From assembly GCA_951802425.1 (NCBI GenBank), contig OX637805.1:496001-560000 (forward strand): 64,000 nucleotides of DNA. The letters are read 5' to 3'. Below, piece by piece: positions 21,824 to 33,260 of the stretch (positions within the stretch are counted from its first letter, which is position 1; each line of letters opens with the position of its first letter). The translations under genes and the position numbers were made by a program. The stretch comes from Clavaria fumosa. Its lineage: Eukaryota; Basidiomycota; Agaricomycetes; Agaricales; Clavariaceae. A model generated the notes under the pieces. That model made no database searches. It was not told where the DNA came from and saw nothing but the letters and a program-made list of their open reading frames with translations.

Positions 21824-23232
21824 ATGGCCTCCTTTGTCGAATCCTGGCTCGTCGGGCCTCAGTCTACCCAATTCTACACGCGGTACTACAAGGCTACTAC
21901 CCGGTCGCCCTTAGCGCATCTCGTCTTCCTGCACGGCTTCATCGAGCATATCGCACGATATGAGGCGACACACAGCGCTTTCGCCGCTCGCGGCGTGTCC
22001 GTGTTCGCTTTCGACCAGCGCGGCTTTGGCCGCACGGCACTCGACGTGGAGCACCGTAGCAAAAATAGCGCATACGGCCGTACGAACTGGGCGGCCCATC
22101 TTGAGGATGTCGAGTGGTTTGTGAAGCGCGCGAGCGAGCAGGCGGAGGGCGTCCCGGTCTTCCTTATGGGGCATTCGATGGTGCGGATTGCTCACAAGTC
22201 TTCGGCCGTCAGGAATTGTGCTGATCAGGAGCGCTCCGTTCTATTAGGGTGGTTCTCTAGCCCTGTCGTTTGTGACACGCGCGAACCCACCCCCAGAGAA
22301 AGCGACCGTGGCTCTTCTGGCAGGCGTCATAAGCACAGGCCCCCTCATTCAGCAGACCACACCCGCGTCCAAGTTTACCCTCTGGTTGGGCGGGAAAGCG
22401 GCTAAGCTCACGCCGTATGCCATGATCTCCACTCCCGTGAAATCGGAGGTGTGTATTGTCTCAATTCCACCTCCGCTTGTTCGATTGTACCATCATTGGG
22501 GCACTCAATACGCTCAAATTCAAGCTGCTTACCCTTCCCCATTTTATTTACTAGGAACTAAGCCATGATAAAGCGGTCAATGCAGCGTATATGCAAGACC
22601 CCCTGATTCAACACCGCGGCTCTATGCGCGGCGTCAGCGACATGCTCGACGCAGTTCGTACCTATCTTTAGTCAAAAGACATCTCGGTCCTGAATTCGTT
22701 TAGGGCGGAGAACTCTTGCGAAGCGGCTACCAGCGCTGGCCGAAGCAGCTTCCGGCACGTGTCCACGATTTTCTTCCGACGGGCTGCTTGTCGTATGCTT
22801 ATACCGTTGAACTCGGTGCATTCTCGACGATTGTTTAGCTCCTTCTCGTTCACGGGACGGAAGACAAGGCGCGTCACCAGACTCACACACTCTCAAACTC
22901 TCCCATGATTACTTCTGCTTTGGACAGGTAACATCCTTCAGAGCCTCCCAACAGTTTCACGAGGGACTACCCGCGTCCGACAAGACGCTCTCCCTGAACG
23001 AGGTAACGAATGCGATGCTCTTTACATTGTTCCTTCCAAGCTCTGATGATGGCGGAAACCCCGTCAGGGCGGCTATCACGAGCTACATAACGAACCCGAT
23101 GGCGTCAAAGAGAAATTGTTTGAAGAGTGTGTCCGTTGGATCGAGAATCATTCACGCGCGGACCAACAAAGAGCAGACAGAGGCAAAGGAGCTGTCGAGG
23201 GATCCGGCACAAGCGAGCAGGCTAAACTTTGA
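21824..23232 (+). CDS. Monoglyceride lipase (alpha/beta hydrolase, Yju3-like)
   Basis: This enzyme hydrolyses monoacylglycerol to glycerol and fatty acid on lipid particles. Exon 1 (21824-22180) encodes MASFVESWLVGPQSTQFYTR, LVFLHGFIEHIARYE and FAFDQRGFGRT, ending GHSM. It splices at 22248 to GGSLALSF, building the nucleophile elbow GHSMGG across an intron. Later exons give ISTGPLIQQTTP, then SHDKAVNAAYMQDPLIQ with GSMRGVSDMLD (22555-22653) and GGELLRSGYQRWPKQLP (22706-22756). LLLVHGTEDK follows, with the catalytic Asp, then VTSFRASQQFHEGLPASDK. GGYHELHNEPDG carries the catalytic His, and the protein ends EQAKL. Two introns (22757-22838 and 22869-22927) must begin with GC. Either they are true GC-AG introns or the gene has started to decay. 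The triad is complete. Confidence 0.78.
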
Positions 23233-23471
23233 CGAGATGAAGGAGCATCACAGAGGTCGCAGAAGATCGCGCAGAGTGTATGGACACAGCGCAGACCAGC
23301 TTGGTCCCTGTCAGCTATTTGGATACTTGGGTGTTTCAGTGCACTCGAGGATGTGATCACGCTGCTGAGTCATTATAGGGTGCCTGTCCTAACCCGCCAT
23401 CCCATGCTGGCAGGGTGACGATGGAAGTGAATAATGGAAGTTCGAAACATAGAATGTCCGTCAAAGGGCTC

Positions 23472-24451
23472 TTAATACCCAGCTGCGCCAGGCGCGTTTC
23501 CGCCCTCCCGTCTAAGTCGAAGCAGCACTTCCTTGTAGCGCGTGAGATCCGTCGTGCCGGGTCCGGTCCGGGCAAGACTCTTGCTCTGCGAGTTCTGCAA
23601 CTCGATGAGCTCGCAAATGCGTGACCATGTCGTTCCTGTTGTAAGTAAATCCGCTAGTGCCGCAAGGAAGGCAGCTTCTTCCTCTCTGTAGTCCAAGGTG
23701 AATGATCGACTGAAAACAATGCAACAAACGGAATATACTTGTTTTGTTTGATGATGCCGGTACGCTTTGCGGTGTACCCCTCGTAAAAGTCGTCGATCGC
23801 CCGCTCGGCTTTGGATATCGTAGCTTGGCGACGGGCTGCTGAAGCCTCGTCACGAGCCTTGATTTCCGCAGCCTGCTTTTCGCGCCAGTCCCTACGGGGA
23901 TAAGTGTATGAGTTTCTCTTCGAAGGTACACAAAGGCGCTGGCCATAAAATCGCGTAGGGGGCCGTCAGAGACGCACCTGATGACTTGTGGTTCGTCCTC
24001 TTCTGGGAGAGACTGGCTGAGGATCGGCGTTACAGCATAAGACGACACCTGCGGGCGAGGAGCATACGGCGTAGGCACTGTGTCTTTGGGCACCAAGGGG
24101 GCTGATGGAGCGGAAAATATCTGTGTCTAGAGGCAGATGACAAAGCGCCATTCATCAGTCACCGATAAACAGGCAGGATTTGCCAAGAGTAGGCACCGGT
24201 GGCTGCGACTCGAGTTGGGGAAATTGTGCCTCGAATGCCTCGATGTCCTCGTCTCCTGTGACTTTCACCGCAGGTGTCGCAAAGTCGGACCACCCCAAGT
24301 CATGCGGTGCTTGCGATGTTGGATTGGACGGAATTGGAGGGAAGCTGTCGCCTGAGCCTAGTTCTGGGAACAAGTCGGCACGGTCTAAGTCTGGGAACAT
24401 GGACACTGCAATTTTGACTTCATCAACGTCGCCGAAGGTGAAGTCAGACAT
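23472..24451 (-). CDS. CLC1: Clathrin light chain
   Basis: This is the regulatory light chain of the clathrin triskelion, acting in endocytosis and Golgi vesicle coats. The start MSDFTFGDVDEVKIAVSMFP and the conserved block DEDIEAFEAQFPQLE match the fungal clathrin light chain N-terminus. After introns come YAPRPQVSSYAVTPILSQSL and PEEDEPQVI. The long heavy-chain-binding helix follows: a REWREKQAAEIKARDEASAA type stretch on the minus strand of about 23900-23790, then AERAIDDFYEGYTAKRTGII. The last exons give REEEAAFLAALADLLTTGTT, WSRICELIELQNSQSK and TTDLTRYKEVLLRLRREG, ending GAAGY. The length is normal for the family. No frame breaks were seen. Confidence 0.92.
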
Positions 24452-24667
24452 GTTGCGGTAACTGCGCTGGCAATAGCGAACGGCAGAACGTTATGATGCT
24501 CGTTGCAGGTCACGTGGTTTCCGTGACAACATGTGACCCTTTTAAATACATTGAATTGTGCGTGTCATGTATCGCAAAAATCTTTTGGAAATGTAGTATA
24601 TTAGGACATTTTAGTGTAAGTCTATGGATCATCAAAGAGGTGGAATTTGCATGAGGAATGACAAATG

Positions 24668-26663
24668 TCAAGAAGGCGGGTGAGTGCTGGGTAACCCAAT
24701 TCCAATCTCGTTCACAACATGCGAAAACTCGTGTTCCTGGCAATGTCTCAATAAGCCGAACTGGGTGTTGCACGAAGGCCAACGACAAGGATATGGCCTC
24801 CACCAACTTAAACACTTGTCATCGAGCTTGACAGTCCCTTTGTCCGAGAAGCTCCGACAACGCCGCAATTTCCTACGGTCGCACCCGTCGCACTTGTTGT
24901 GACCATTAAGCGACTGCGTATTCCCATTGTTGTGGAAGCTGCGAATCGTCTTGGACCGCAGCAGCACACTGCTCCCGGATTCAACCCTCTTCGGGGTCAA
25001 CGTACCCCATTCGGGTTCTGTCTTTTGAAGCGTCGGCATGCTCCTCTCGGTTTCCTTCTTTTCCAGGGCATCCAAGACCAACAGAGGGTCTGTTTCGGAA
25101 ACGCTGTTGCGCCAGAATGCAGCAGCAAGGACGTTTAACGTCAACGATAGTGAGTGCATCGGGGGGCGGTGGGCGGGCTCGTAATTCCAGCACCGCTGGA
25201 GGACAGCCCAGACCTCGGGCGTGACTTCAGGGTACGATTCACGGCGCGGTATTGCACCTTTCATCAGTGAAAAGAGTACTGCCGCGTCCGACCGGAGGTG
25301 GCAAAATGGAACTCTCCCTGTGAACATCTGTGAGTAGGGAGAGGGGTTGGTTAGAGTCAGGGTTCATTATATGCGAGAAATCGACAAGCCTCAAGTACAG
25401 TCATAGCGAACGACCATACGTCGGTACGAGTAGTCAACTGAGGAAGATTCTCGTCGTCGTCGTCATCGACTGCGAGCAGCTCGGGCGCCATCCAACGAAA
25501 AGTCCCTGATGAAGCGATCATCTGAGTTTGACGAATCCTAGGTTACATTAGCGGAGGGTAAATAGATAAAAACTCACCGCCAACATTAGTGGTCATGCCG
25601 GAGTGTTCCAAGACGCGAGTGAGACCGAAATCGGCGAGTAACGCGCAACCGTCGTCACTCACGAGAATGTTTGACTGCACGGCATTGGTTTAAGTTCAAA
25701 TACGGGGGAATCAGGGACTCACGGCTTTTATGTCACCGTGGACCATGCGAACTTGCGGACTATGAAGATACGATAGACCGACAGCGACTTCACAAACCTT
25801 GGAGGGATGACATATGAGATTAAATTACTCGCTAATTCAGTGAACTTACGAGTTTCAATTTGTCGGCACCGGGATTGCGTTGGAGGTACGTAGATATGTT
25901 GCCATTCTGGTAATATGGAGAAATGAGACTGGGCGAGCCTGGGCGGCCCAGGTCATAGGATACTCCATAGAAAGGGACAACGGCTGGATGGCAAAGCTGA
26001 CTCCATAAGTTGCCTTCCCGAGTTAGCCTCTATGGAACATGTCATTGAGATGAAATGGATGAGATGTAAAATAGCGGTACTCGGTTGAGTTTTTTGAGGT
26101 GCTCTGGACTGGTCCAGCTTTCTCTGATGACCTTTATTGCAACCTGGTCAAATCGTCAGCATTAGACTAGGAAAAACGTTGCATACATGAGGGTTGGGCA
26201 CATACTACTTGCGTTTGACCGTCACTGTGAGTCCAATTGCCTCTGTAGATGTCAGCAAGGCCCCCATGGGCGAAATAATGCTTTTCGAGCTTGACTACTT
26301 GTCCACTCAAGTCGCGCATTGTAGATGACGTCCCGGAGAAGTCTTTATGGAGGCACGTCAGTGGAGCAGAGGAGTGGCGTGCGAGAAATGGGCAAGGCAT
26401 GAGCAACCCATGTTGCAAAATGTGAAATAAGTAGAAGTGAACTCACCAGAAACTTTGTGTGCGTTGCCAAGAAAGGTCGTCTCATGAGTTAAAATTTCTT
26501 TGATCAAGTTGATTCGGCAAGGCAGACAAAGATGGATGCCTGCCCGCGGCCGCGGCAGATCCATATGTACACGCCTAGAACGCACTCTGTGCTCCGGCCG
26601 AATCACGCTGCTCTGACAAAAGACACAGGAGGACACCCCAGCTGAGTCACCACTACGACTCAT
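24668..26663 (-). CDS. Protein kinase with Zn-binding-type motifs at both ends
   Basis: This is a basidiomycete-type Ser/Thr kinase (TKL-like). The first exon (26663-26420) carries paired cysteines, CVFC and later CLPC, like a zinc ribbon. The kinase domain then follows: the glycine loop is degenerate (FAHGGLADIYRGNW). VAIKVIRESW holds the ATP lysine, MVHGDIKA splices to SNILV as the catalytic loop (HGD for HRD), and LADFGLTRV is the DFG motif. FRWMAPELL, TRTDVWSFAMTVLEMFTGRV and WNYEPAHRPPMHSL complete it. The C-terminal tail of about 170 residues has CDGCDRRKLRRC and then a C2H2 finger-like pattern, C-x4-C-x12-H-x3-H (PCRWPSCNTQFGL onward). About ten introns are needed; one junction near 25600-25530 is ambiguous. 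All core residues seem present, so an active kinase is likely. Substrate unknown. Confidence 0.75.
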
Positions 26664-26833
26664 TTACCTTTACCTTAGCAATACGCCTTCACCTTTAGCA
26701 ATGGTTTAATTATAAAGTAGCAATCTCATCCGATATCACATGACTGGCGGGTGAACTTAGTGACCGACTCACTGTACCGCATCGCAGTCAACGCCTTTGA
26801 AACGTCGCACAAGAGCGCCCAACTTTTTGAGTG

Positions 26834-29800
26834 ATGGGCCTCACTCGGGCTGTCGGTTTACAAGCTGGCCACCTCATCCTTGGCACATTCTTCCGGCGTT
26901 TCTTTACTCACAATGGGAAAGGTAAGGAGGGGGAAGATGAAGACGATGGAATGACAGAATTGAGAAAGAGCGAGCTGCTCTACGATCAGACATTCACACT
27001 CGTCAAAGCTTTCATGAAAGCAGTCTCGCTGTTCGTCCCACTTTCATATCTCATTCCTTCCTCTATAAATTTCGCCTGTCCAAAAGGCACACAGTGGAGG
27101 AGGTGCAGAGTTTTGCGAATGCGCATACACCCGCCACACCTTGGGTTTATATGCTCAAGACACTCGTTCCCAAGTCCTGCTGCGACGATGCTGCTGTGAT
27201 ACTCATCAAAGTTCTCGGTGGGCGGGAGAGCACGAAGCGCATCGTAGGAGGAACCAGATGGTGGCAGGTTCGTGGCATAGACGGGTATGTCGTTTCTCAT
27301 CATCATTGTTAGTGTTGGTTCTAAATACCAACATCCCATATTCGTATGCAGTGTGGACGCGCAGTGGTTGGCGGCCAAGAAGGACTTACGTGAAGCAAGA
27401 AAGCGGTATGAGAAAGCAAGGAGCACATCCGCCCCCGACAGTGAAGCCGTGGAGGAGCCTGCTTGCTACGAGAAAGATATGGACGCGATGCCATGCATCT
27501 TATATCTTCACGGAGGTGCCCGAATTCTGCTTGGTTCGTTGAATTGCCCGTCTCACGAATCACCGCAGGCGGGTACTATTTCGGTAGCGTCGACGTGGAG
27601 AGGTACAGCAATATATCTATTTCCAATCTCAGTCATTGACGCCCGTGGTAGGTACAGCATACAACGTCACGCACGAAAGATCAGTGGCCGTGTGTTCGGT
27701 TTGTATATCTTCTTTTTTGCACCCCTGCCACATGGTGATGCGTCTACCTTACAGCCGTCAACTATCGCCTCGCCCCTCAGTATCCGTTCCCCTGTGCCCT
27801 CCAAGATGTTCTGGCTTCTTGTGCGTTCCAATCTCTACCACATGCAGCCTCCAATCATATTTGTTCCCAGACCTGTACCTCATCAGGCCTCCCTCTGGTG
27901 CCGAACACCAACCCGTGAATCCGGCGCATCTGATTATCGCGGGCGATAGCGCAGGAGGCGGTTTGAGCATTGCTCTGCTCCAGGTCCTGCGTGATGCCTC
28001 CTTGCCTATGCCTGCTGGTGGCGTGCTGATCTCCCCGTGGTGCGATCTCACGCATTCATTTCCAAGCATTCACACCAACTCCGCAACCGTGAGTCTCCTG
28101 CGGTGTCTATGCATCATGAAAATGGAATGAGCGGTCGTCCCTGTAGGACATCATGCCAGAGTATGGTCTCTCAATGCAGAAGCCAAGCTCGTTGTGGCCC
28201 CCGCCTGCAGAAGAAGTCACCCGAGGCTTCCACACCAGCATACGCGATCGTATTCGTCGCATCATACCATCAGAAGCCCTGGGCTACACAACCGAAGTCA
28301 CGCCTAATTCGAGGAAGATCACGGAATTACAGAAGGAATTATCATCCACTTCTCAAAGTAATGCCGCTGCAGATGTCGGAGAAACTACTTCTGCCCCCGA
28401 GTCGGAATCCACCGACCTGCACGATCAAACGATCACTCTGACGACCGGGAATGAAGTCCTGAAAATCGAGTCTCAAGTGCAACTTTACGCGCCGAATAAT
28501 CTGATAGTGCATCCACTTGTCAGCCCAGTTTTGAGCTACCTGGGGGGTCTACCACCGCTTTTGGTTATTGCTGGTGACAGCGAAGCACTGAGGGACGAGT
28601 GCATATATCTGTCAGTAGTCATTTCGCTGAGCCGGTTCTTTCCGATCTTGACGGTTCTCCTTGCGCAGCGCTCATCGGGCCGCTCATCCGGAGAAATACC
28701 CCATACGAGAGAGGTCAAAAAAATTGTATCCTAGTCTAGAAGGCATCGAAGACAAATTCGGTCCCACCCCAGTCCATTTGCAAGTATATGACGGTAAGTT
28801 TGTATGTCCAATTTTTGTAATCTTACCGTCTATCTCAAACGGACGCGCACGCGTACATGCTATTAAGATGCAGCCCATATCCTTCCCGTGCTTTTCCCGT
28901 TCACTACACCTGCGAAGTATTGTTATCGCGCAGTCGCCACCTTCTGCAAGAACGTTACCGGCATGTCACCGAACCCTCTCATGTCACCCTTGCCATCAAG
29001 TGACTCGAGTGTCTTTCCAATGAGTCCTGTGTCTGAAGGTTTCACGGACACCAACCTGTCGCCAACTCCGGACGGACGTTCCGGTCCGAGGGTTCCGTTC
29101 CGGAGATCCGTCTCTGCAAACTTCAACAAGGCCATTCGATGTATGAGCACGAGCAACATCACGCACGCGACATTTCCGAGCAGAATCGAGGATTCAACTT
29201 CTAGCCTGCGCAAGCCCTTGACTCTGGATCCCGGCGTCTCACCACTCCAGGATGTGCCGCAGCTATCTATAGAAGAACCCCGAAGAGCAGGGGATCCGAT
29301 TGTCTATAGTGGTGCACCCGTACGTGATCAGATGGCTTCGAAGGGGGCCTGACAACTAATTATCCCTTGTTTTGCGAGAAGGGTTTTCCTTCTTTGATGT
29401 CAGGCTTCATAAGAGAAAGGGTCTCAACGCATGGTGTGATTCGTCCGCTGGAGCCTGAAGCGGAGCTCTCGGCTTTCCGGATACTGGATGATCAAGTTGG
29501 CCAACTGTCAGAGCTCACACTCCGGCGGTACATGGCCGGCAAAGCAAAATACGAGAAGAAGTTTGCCGGGGTGGCGAAGACGATAGAAAAACATCGCACA
29601 CAAGAAATGAAGCGGGCACATAAGGACACTCTGCGAAACATTGCGCAACTGCTCGTGCACGATGATGAAGAGGAGCGCCCCAAGGCCGAGTCGTCGTCGC
29701 CGTTGAGAAGGAGGAAGACGAGAAATAGGTTTTCCATCGCGGATGGGCTGGCGCCTGCGGCTGGGAGCTGGAGTTGGGTGTGGGCCATCGACGGCGGCGA

Positions 29801-30083
29801 GCGCCCGCCGCCGAGCAGCATCGTTTCGCGGCGTGACACGCAGGAGGCGCGCCGACTTGCGAAGTTCGCGGACCAGGCCGTAGCGAGAGAGGGTTGCAGC
29901 AAGGATGCCGGAGCGACAGGCGCAAACTCGCTCTGGTCAGCCCTGGCAGACTTGCTTACCGTGGCAAACAGTAGTTCCAGCACGCGCGAAGAGGTCGGGC
30001 AGGCAAGGTCGGATTCGCCTTCTCGCATGTCTTCTTCGGACTCCGCTCCCGTTCAAAATGAAAATTCTATGCGTACGGGGTAG
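26834..30083 (+). CDS. Large fungal alpha/beta hydrolase (hormone-sensitive-lipase family)
   Basis: This is an esterase or lipase-like protein of roughly 850-900 residues. The N-terminal part (MGLTRAVGLQAGHLILGTFF) may be a membrane anchor. The catalytic domain has CILYLHGGGYYFGSVDVER (oxyanion loop HGGG, built across an intron near 27515-27590) and the YRLAPQYPFPCALQD type block near 27760. HLIIAGDSAGGGLSIALLQ holds the nucleophile Ser, and GGLPPLLVIAGDSEALRDE follows. VYDDAAHILPVLFPFTTPA, spliced near 28790-28870, gives the catalytic His. Between the second and third blocks sits a long insertion with charged, probably disordered sequence (28300-28480). After the core come about 370 residues rich in Ser, Arg and Glu, with a predicted coiled region (KYEKKFAGVAKTIEKHRTQE). 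The fold is certain and the substrate unknown. The splice near 27060-27090 could not be settled. Confidence 0.78.
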
Positions 30084-30456
30084 AGACCTGTGTATGTCCT
30101 TACTGTACAGTCTTCATTGTTGTACTGCACTGTATCCCTTATGATGGCTCAGCCTAGACACGAGGAAAATTAAGATATATTGTTTTAACATTGTTCAAAG
30201 GGTGACATATCGAATGGTCCGCGCGCACAATTTTGTGCCATGGAAAAATGCCGTGCTAGATACAAATAGACTAACCAGTTAACGATGTGGAGAGGCATAA
30301 GGAGATTTAGAATGAAAATGATGCCAAAAATGATGACAGATTCGCCATTGCTGAGACCAGTGGCATAATGGTAGAACAAGTCCTTCCCAAGACAGAGGGT
30401 TTTGAGTTCTTATGACAAGAAGATCGAAGATTCGGGCGCAGTTGTGTGCTTGCGCA

Positions 30457-31611
30457 TCATGTCGTTGTGTGTGGCGTTGCAGTGCGAGATCGAGATGTGA
30501 GACGAGAGGACGAAACGAAACGTCTCTCATTTTCTGGGAGTTGTGCAAAGAACCTCTCGATACCCTGCGCAGAAGGACGGGCAAAAGGGTCCGCATTCCA
30601 GGTGCTCTGAAGAAACTCCCAAACATTCGCGGGGATGGAGCTATAATTGATCCGCTGTGGTCGTCCGTCCTGCGACACCTTGCAGACCACCGCAATCCCA
30701 CGAAGGCTCGGAAAGGGCTTCCGGCCAGTCAGGATCTGAGCAGATTCACATGGAGAGCAATTAGAGAGCCATAATGGTGCTCAATCAGATGAACCTGCCT
30801 CGAGAGCGGCGAAACCAAACGCCCAGACATCGGTGGCAGTGGTGAAGTGCAATTGGTCCACCCACTCAGGAGCAATATAGCGATAGGTGACAGAATTACT
30901 GCCTGTCTTGCCTCCCGTAAGCGGTTGGGTGATGCCGAAGTCCGTGAGGCAAGCGTGTCGTTCACCGTTTATCATGATATTTGGCTGGATTTCGGGTTCA
31001 TGGATCTCCATTAAAAAGGTAATGAAGCACTCACAGGTTTGATGTCCCCATGCGCCAAGCCTATCGAATGCAGCCACACCACGCCTGCGGCTATTTCCTC
31101 AAGCTATGGAGCATGTAAGTTCAGAGGGAATCACATCTTGTATCAAGATGAGCTTCACCAATGGTATGGGGGGTGTGCATGGATACTTCTCGAGGAACTG
31201 CATGATGTGGCCGAGCTCGTACCATGGCGACACAAGAGCGATGCTCCCTCTGAAGAGATATATCCCTGACAAAGGTACTATATTCGGGTGGTGACCGACT
31301 TTTGCCCACATCTCCCCCTCAGGCTGTTGAATGTGATAGGTTGACGACTGCGGAATTGACAAGATAGAGGATAAGCGCACTTCTAGTGACCTCGTCCTCT
31401 CTTCGCCAGACGCTCGTTTCACTTTGATAGCCACCTGGTGTGTAGTACATGCGAATTTAAGTCTGTGAAAGAACGAGACAAGGAGCGGGGGTCCACGCAC
31501 AACAACAGGCTTGCGACCAGGACGACACAGCGAAGCCTTGTAGATGTCAGAGGATCCACCAAGAGCAATATGGACGCAGTCCATCATGACACCACTCAGG
31601 AATTGGACCAT
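30457..31611 (-). CDS. Small Ser/Thr protein kinase
   Basis: This is a compact kinase that spans little more than the catalytic domain. Exons give MVQFLSGVMMDCVHIALGGS, SDIYKASLCRPG and VAIKVKRASGEERTRSLE (ATP lysine). WAKVGHHPNIVPLSGIYLF and LEEIAAGVVWLHSIGLAHGD (catalytic HGD) follow, with IKP joined by splicing to PNIMINGERHACLTDFG (DFG present). YRYIAPEWVDQLHFTTATDV and WAFGFAALE come next, then ILTGRKPFPSLRGIAVV. WNADPFARPSAQGIERFF closes the domain. The intron after ALE (donor at 30798) starts with GC. A possible upstream exon lies at 31650-31960 (LCRLRCAGPCGPAGYAE), but I could not join it. It is unlike the larger kinase at 24668, so it is a family member rather than a recent duplicate. 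Confidence 0.75.
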
Positions 31612-31956
31612 GTCGAGCGTCGGAGTGGGCGGAATGGTAGGCGAAGGTCAGGGTGGGGGAGAAGGATAAGCTTGACATCTGGGCGGGGTCGCTTGAAGTC
31701 GAATGTCCTTGGGCGACACGAAGTCCATCTCTTGGACGAGAGAGTCGGGACACCGTCTGGCAAAGCTCAAGGAACATGTATTTTGAGCACACCACCCCGC
31801 AGCGACCTTGGTCCCCGTCGTCCGCGGTCTCTGCATAACCTGCTGGACCGCACGGCCCAGCGCAGCGAAGCCTGCACAGGTCCAGCGCGGCAACGTCCGG
31901 GTTGATACGCATGGGAATTCTTGACGTGATTCCACAGCTAGATGGCCCTGAAGAAT

Positions 31957-32040
31957 CATGAGACTGATGAGTTACTGATAGGTTAACCACGAGACTGATG
32001 GGTTAAATCATGAGACTGATGGGTTGGACTGATGGGAGTC
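31957..32040. repeat. Short degenerate tandem repeat
   Basis: About four imperfect copies of a roughly 17-25-base unit containing gagactgatgggtta occur in a row, partly truncated in the last copy. It lies upstream of the small kinase gene, in non-coding sequence. Confidence 0.7.
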
Positions 32041-32327
32041 TTGGGACGGCCATCCGATACGGCGCGCCAACAAGTTACGTTGAGTACCATTGACAGGGTA
32101 GAGACGCTTGGGGTACCAGGACAAATGGTCCTTTGTAGTGTCTAAGAAATACAGCATTAGAGCCAGCCAGACCTAGCAAACGAGTCTGTGTCAATAGTCT
32201 GCAAATCCAGTGGAAATATAATCCAATGGAAAGACAAGACCGCCCACCGTTGTCAACTATCGCTGAGCCATTAACCACCGTTCTCGCTATCAGACCGTCT
32301 CTATGTCGTCTCGCGACACAGCGGTGC
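32041..32327. other. Intergenic, nothing recognised
   Basis: This stretch lies between the tandem repeat and the small membrane-protein gene. A 90-codon minus-strand frame (32075-32347) overlaps the end of that gene and shows no protein-like conservation. Confidence 0.4.
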
Positions 32328-32594
32328 TTAATGTGACCCAAACACATTACGAGCCTTAACGAGTTTGTCGAGCGCGGCTAGTTCTTCGTCCGTGACGGGC
32401 GTGTCCGAGCGCAGGGTGCGCACCAGAGATTCGAGGACAGATATCTGCGCAGAAACCTGCGCGCGTTGCTCTGCGGCTTCCTTCCTGCGGAAGAACAAAT
32501 GCGTTGAGACGGTGCTCAGAGCTATGGAGTAGACGATGTGGGGTAGGTAGGGATGCATCGCTAGGCGAGGGTGGACAACAATTTTAAGAGCCAA
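32328..32594 (-). CDS. Small membrane-anchored coiled-coil protein
   Basis: This is an intronless frame of at most 88 codons. It opens with a hydrophobic segment, HPYLPHIVYSIALSTVSTHL, that looks like a single transmembrane helix. A positively charged FFRRKEAAEQRAQVSAQ follows, then a heptad-like helix (SVLESLVRTLRSD, EELAALDKLVKARN). This is the form of small mitochondrial or ER tail proteins that basidiomycete genomes commonly carry without a name. The second Met, at about 32558 (MHPYLPH), may be the true start. No function is proposed. Confidence 0.55.
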   Translation of the reverse strand: MALKIVVHPRLAMHPYLPHIVYSIALSTVSTHLFFRRKEAAEQRAQVSAQISVLESLVRTLRSDTPVTDEELAALDKLVKARNVFGSH

Positions 32595-32696
32595 GTTTGG
32601 ACGACGAGCTCCGCGCCGCGCATGGCACTCGCGACTCGCTAATAAACGGCCTTCTTGCCGTTGGGCTCAATGATTGATGGCGAGACGATAGACATA

Positions 32697-33260
32697 CTAA
32701 TGTCCTGCTACCGCTTGTTCGAGTCGGCGCTTGCCTGCCGTCAAGGCGTACCGACCACAACTGACCTTCACCTGGAGTTGGGCCAAATCATCCCAGAGCA
32801 TACCTATTCCCACCATACTGATGCCGCATGTTCGTGTGTACCCCAGGATCACCAAGTTTCGACATCCTCGTGCCGTCATAAATGCCCAGACATGCAGCCT
32901 CAACGAAATTAGAGCCATTTGTACTCCCGCTGGGTGCAGCAGGCCTCCCAGCTCCTCGCCTTCACATCTCTTTTCGTTCCGTGGCAACAACACGACGATG
33001 CTCTTACGAATGTCTCTCTTCGTTTCTTTGGGCAAATTCTTATCCTCCATCCCTGAGGCAAATTGCAACATCTTTCTGCAGATGATACCTCTCCGGGCAG
33101 AATCCTTGCCGTTGGCATCGCTGTCGCTCAAGTACAAGTACGACCACATCATACACGGAAGCATGTCGCATGAAATACACATGTCAAACGGCACACCTAC
33201 AAGGGTCGCTCGCAGCGCATGAGCGACGAGGGCTTCAGGCCGTGCAGTGGGACGACCCAA
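32697..33260 (-). CDS. Doubtful open frame, overlapped by an antisense frame
   Basis: A 187-codon minus-strand frame is open here without introns, but the plus strand is also open for 163 codons over 32731-33222. Neither translation shows a domain, signal or membrane pattern that I recognise. The minus-strand product is Cys- and Met-rich (CISCDMLPCMMWSYLYL). At most one is real, and both may be chance or a decayed gene. Confidence 0.2.
   Translation of the reverse strand: MGRPTARPEALVAHALRATLVGVPFDMCISCDMLPCMMWSYLYLSDSDANGKDSARRGIICRKMLQFASGMEDKNLPKETKRDIRKSIVVLLPRNEKRCEGEELGGLLHPAGVQMALISLRLHVWAFMTARGCRNLVILGYTRTCGISMVGIGMLWDDLAQLQVKVSCGRYALTAGKRRLEQAVAGH

Noticed and set aside
29492..30028. 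178-codon minus-strand frame inside the hydrolase C-terminus
   Set aside because: It is antisense to a well-joined coding exon and its Ser/Ala/Arg-rich translation has no domain.
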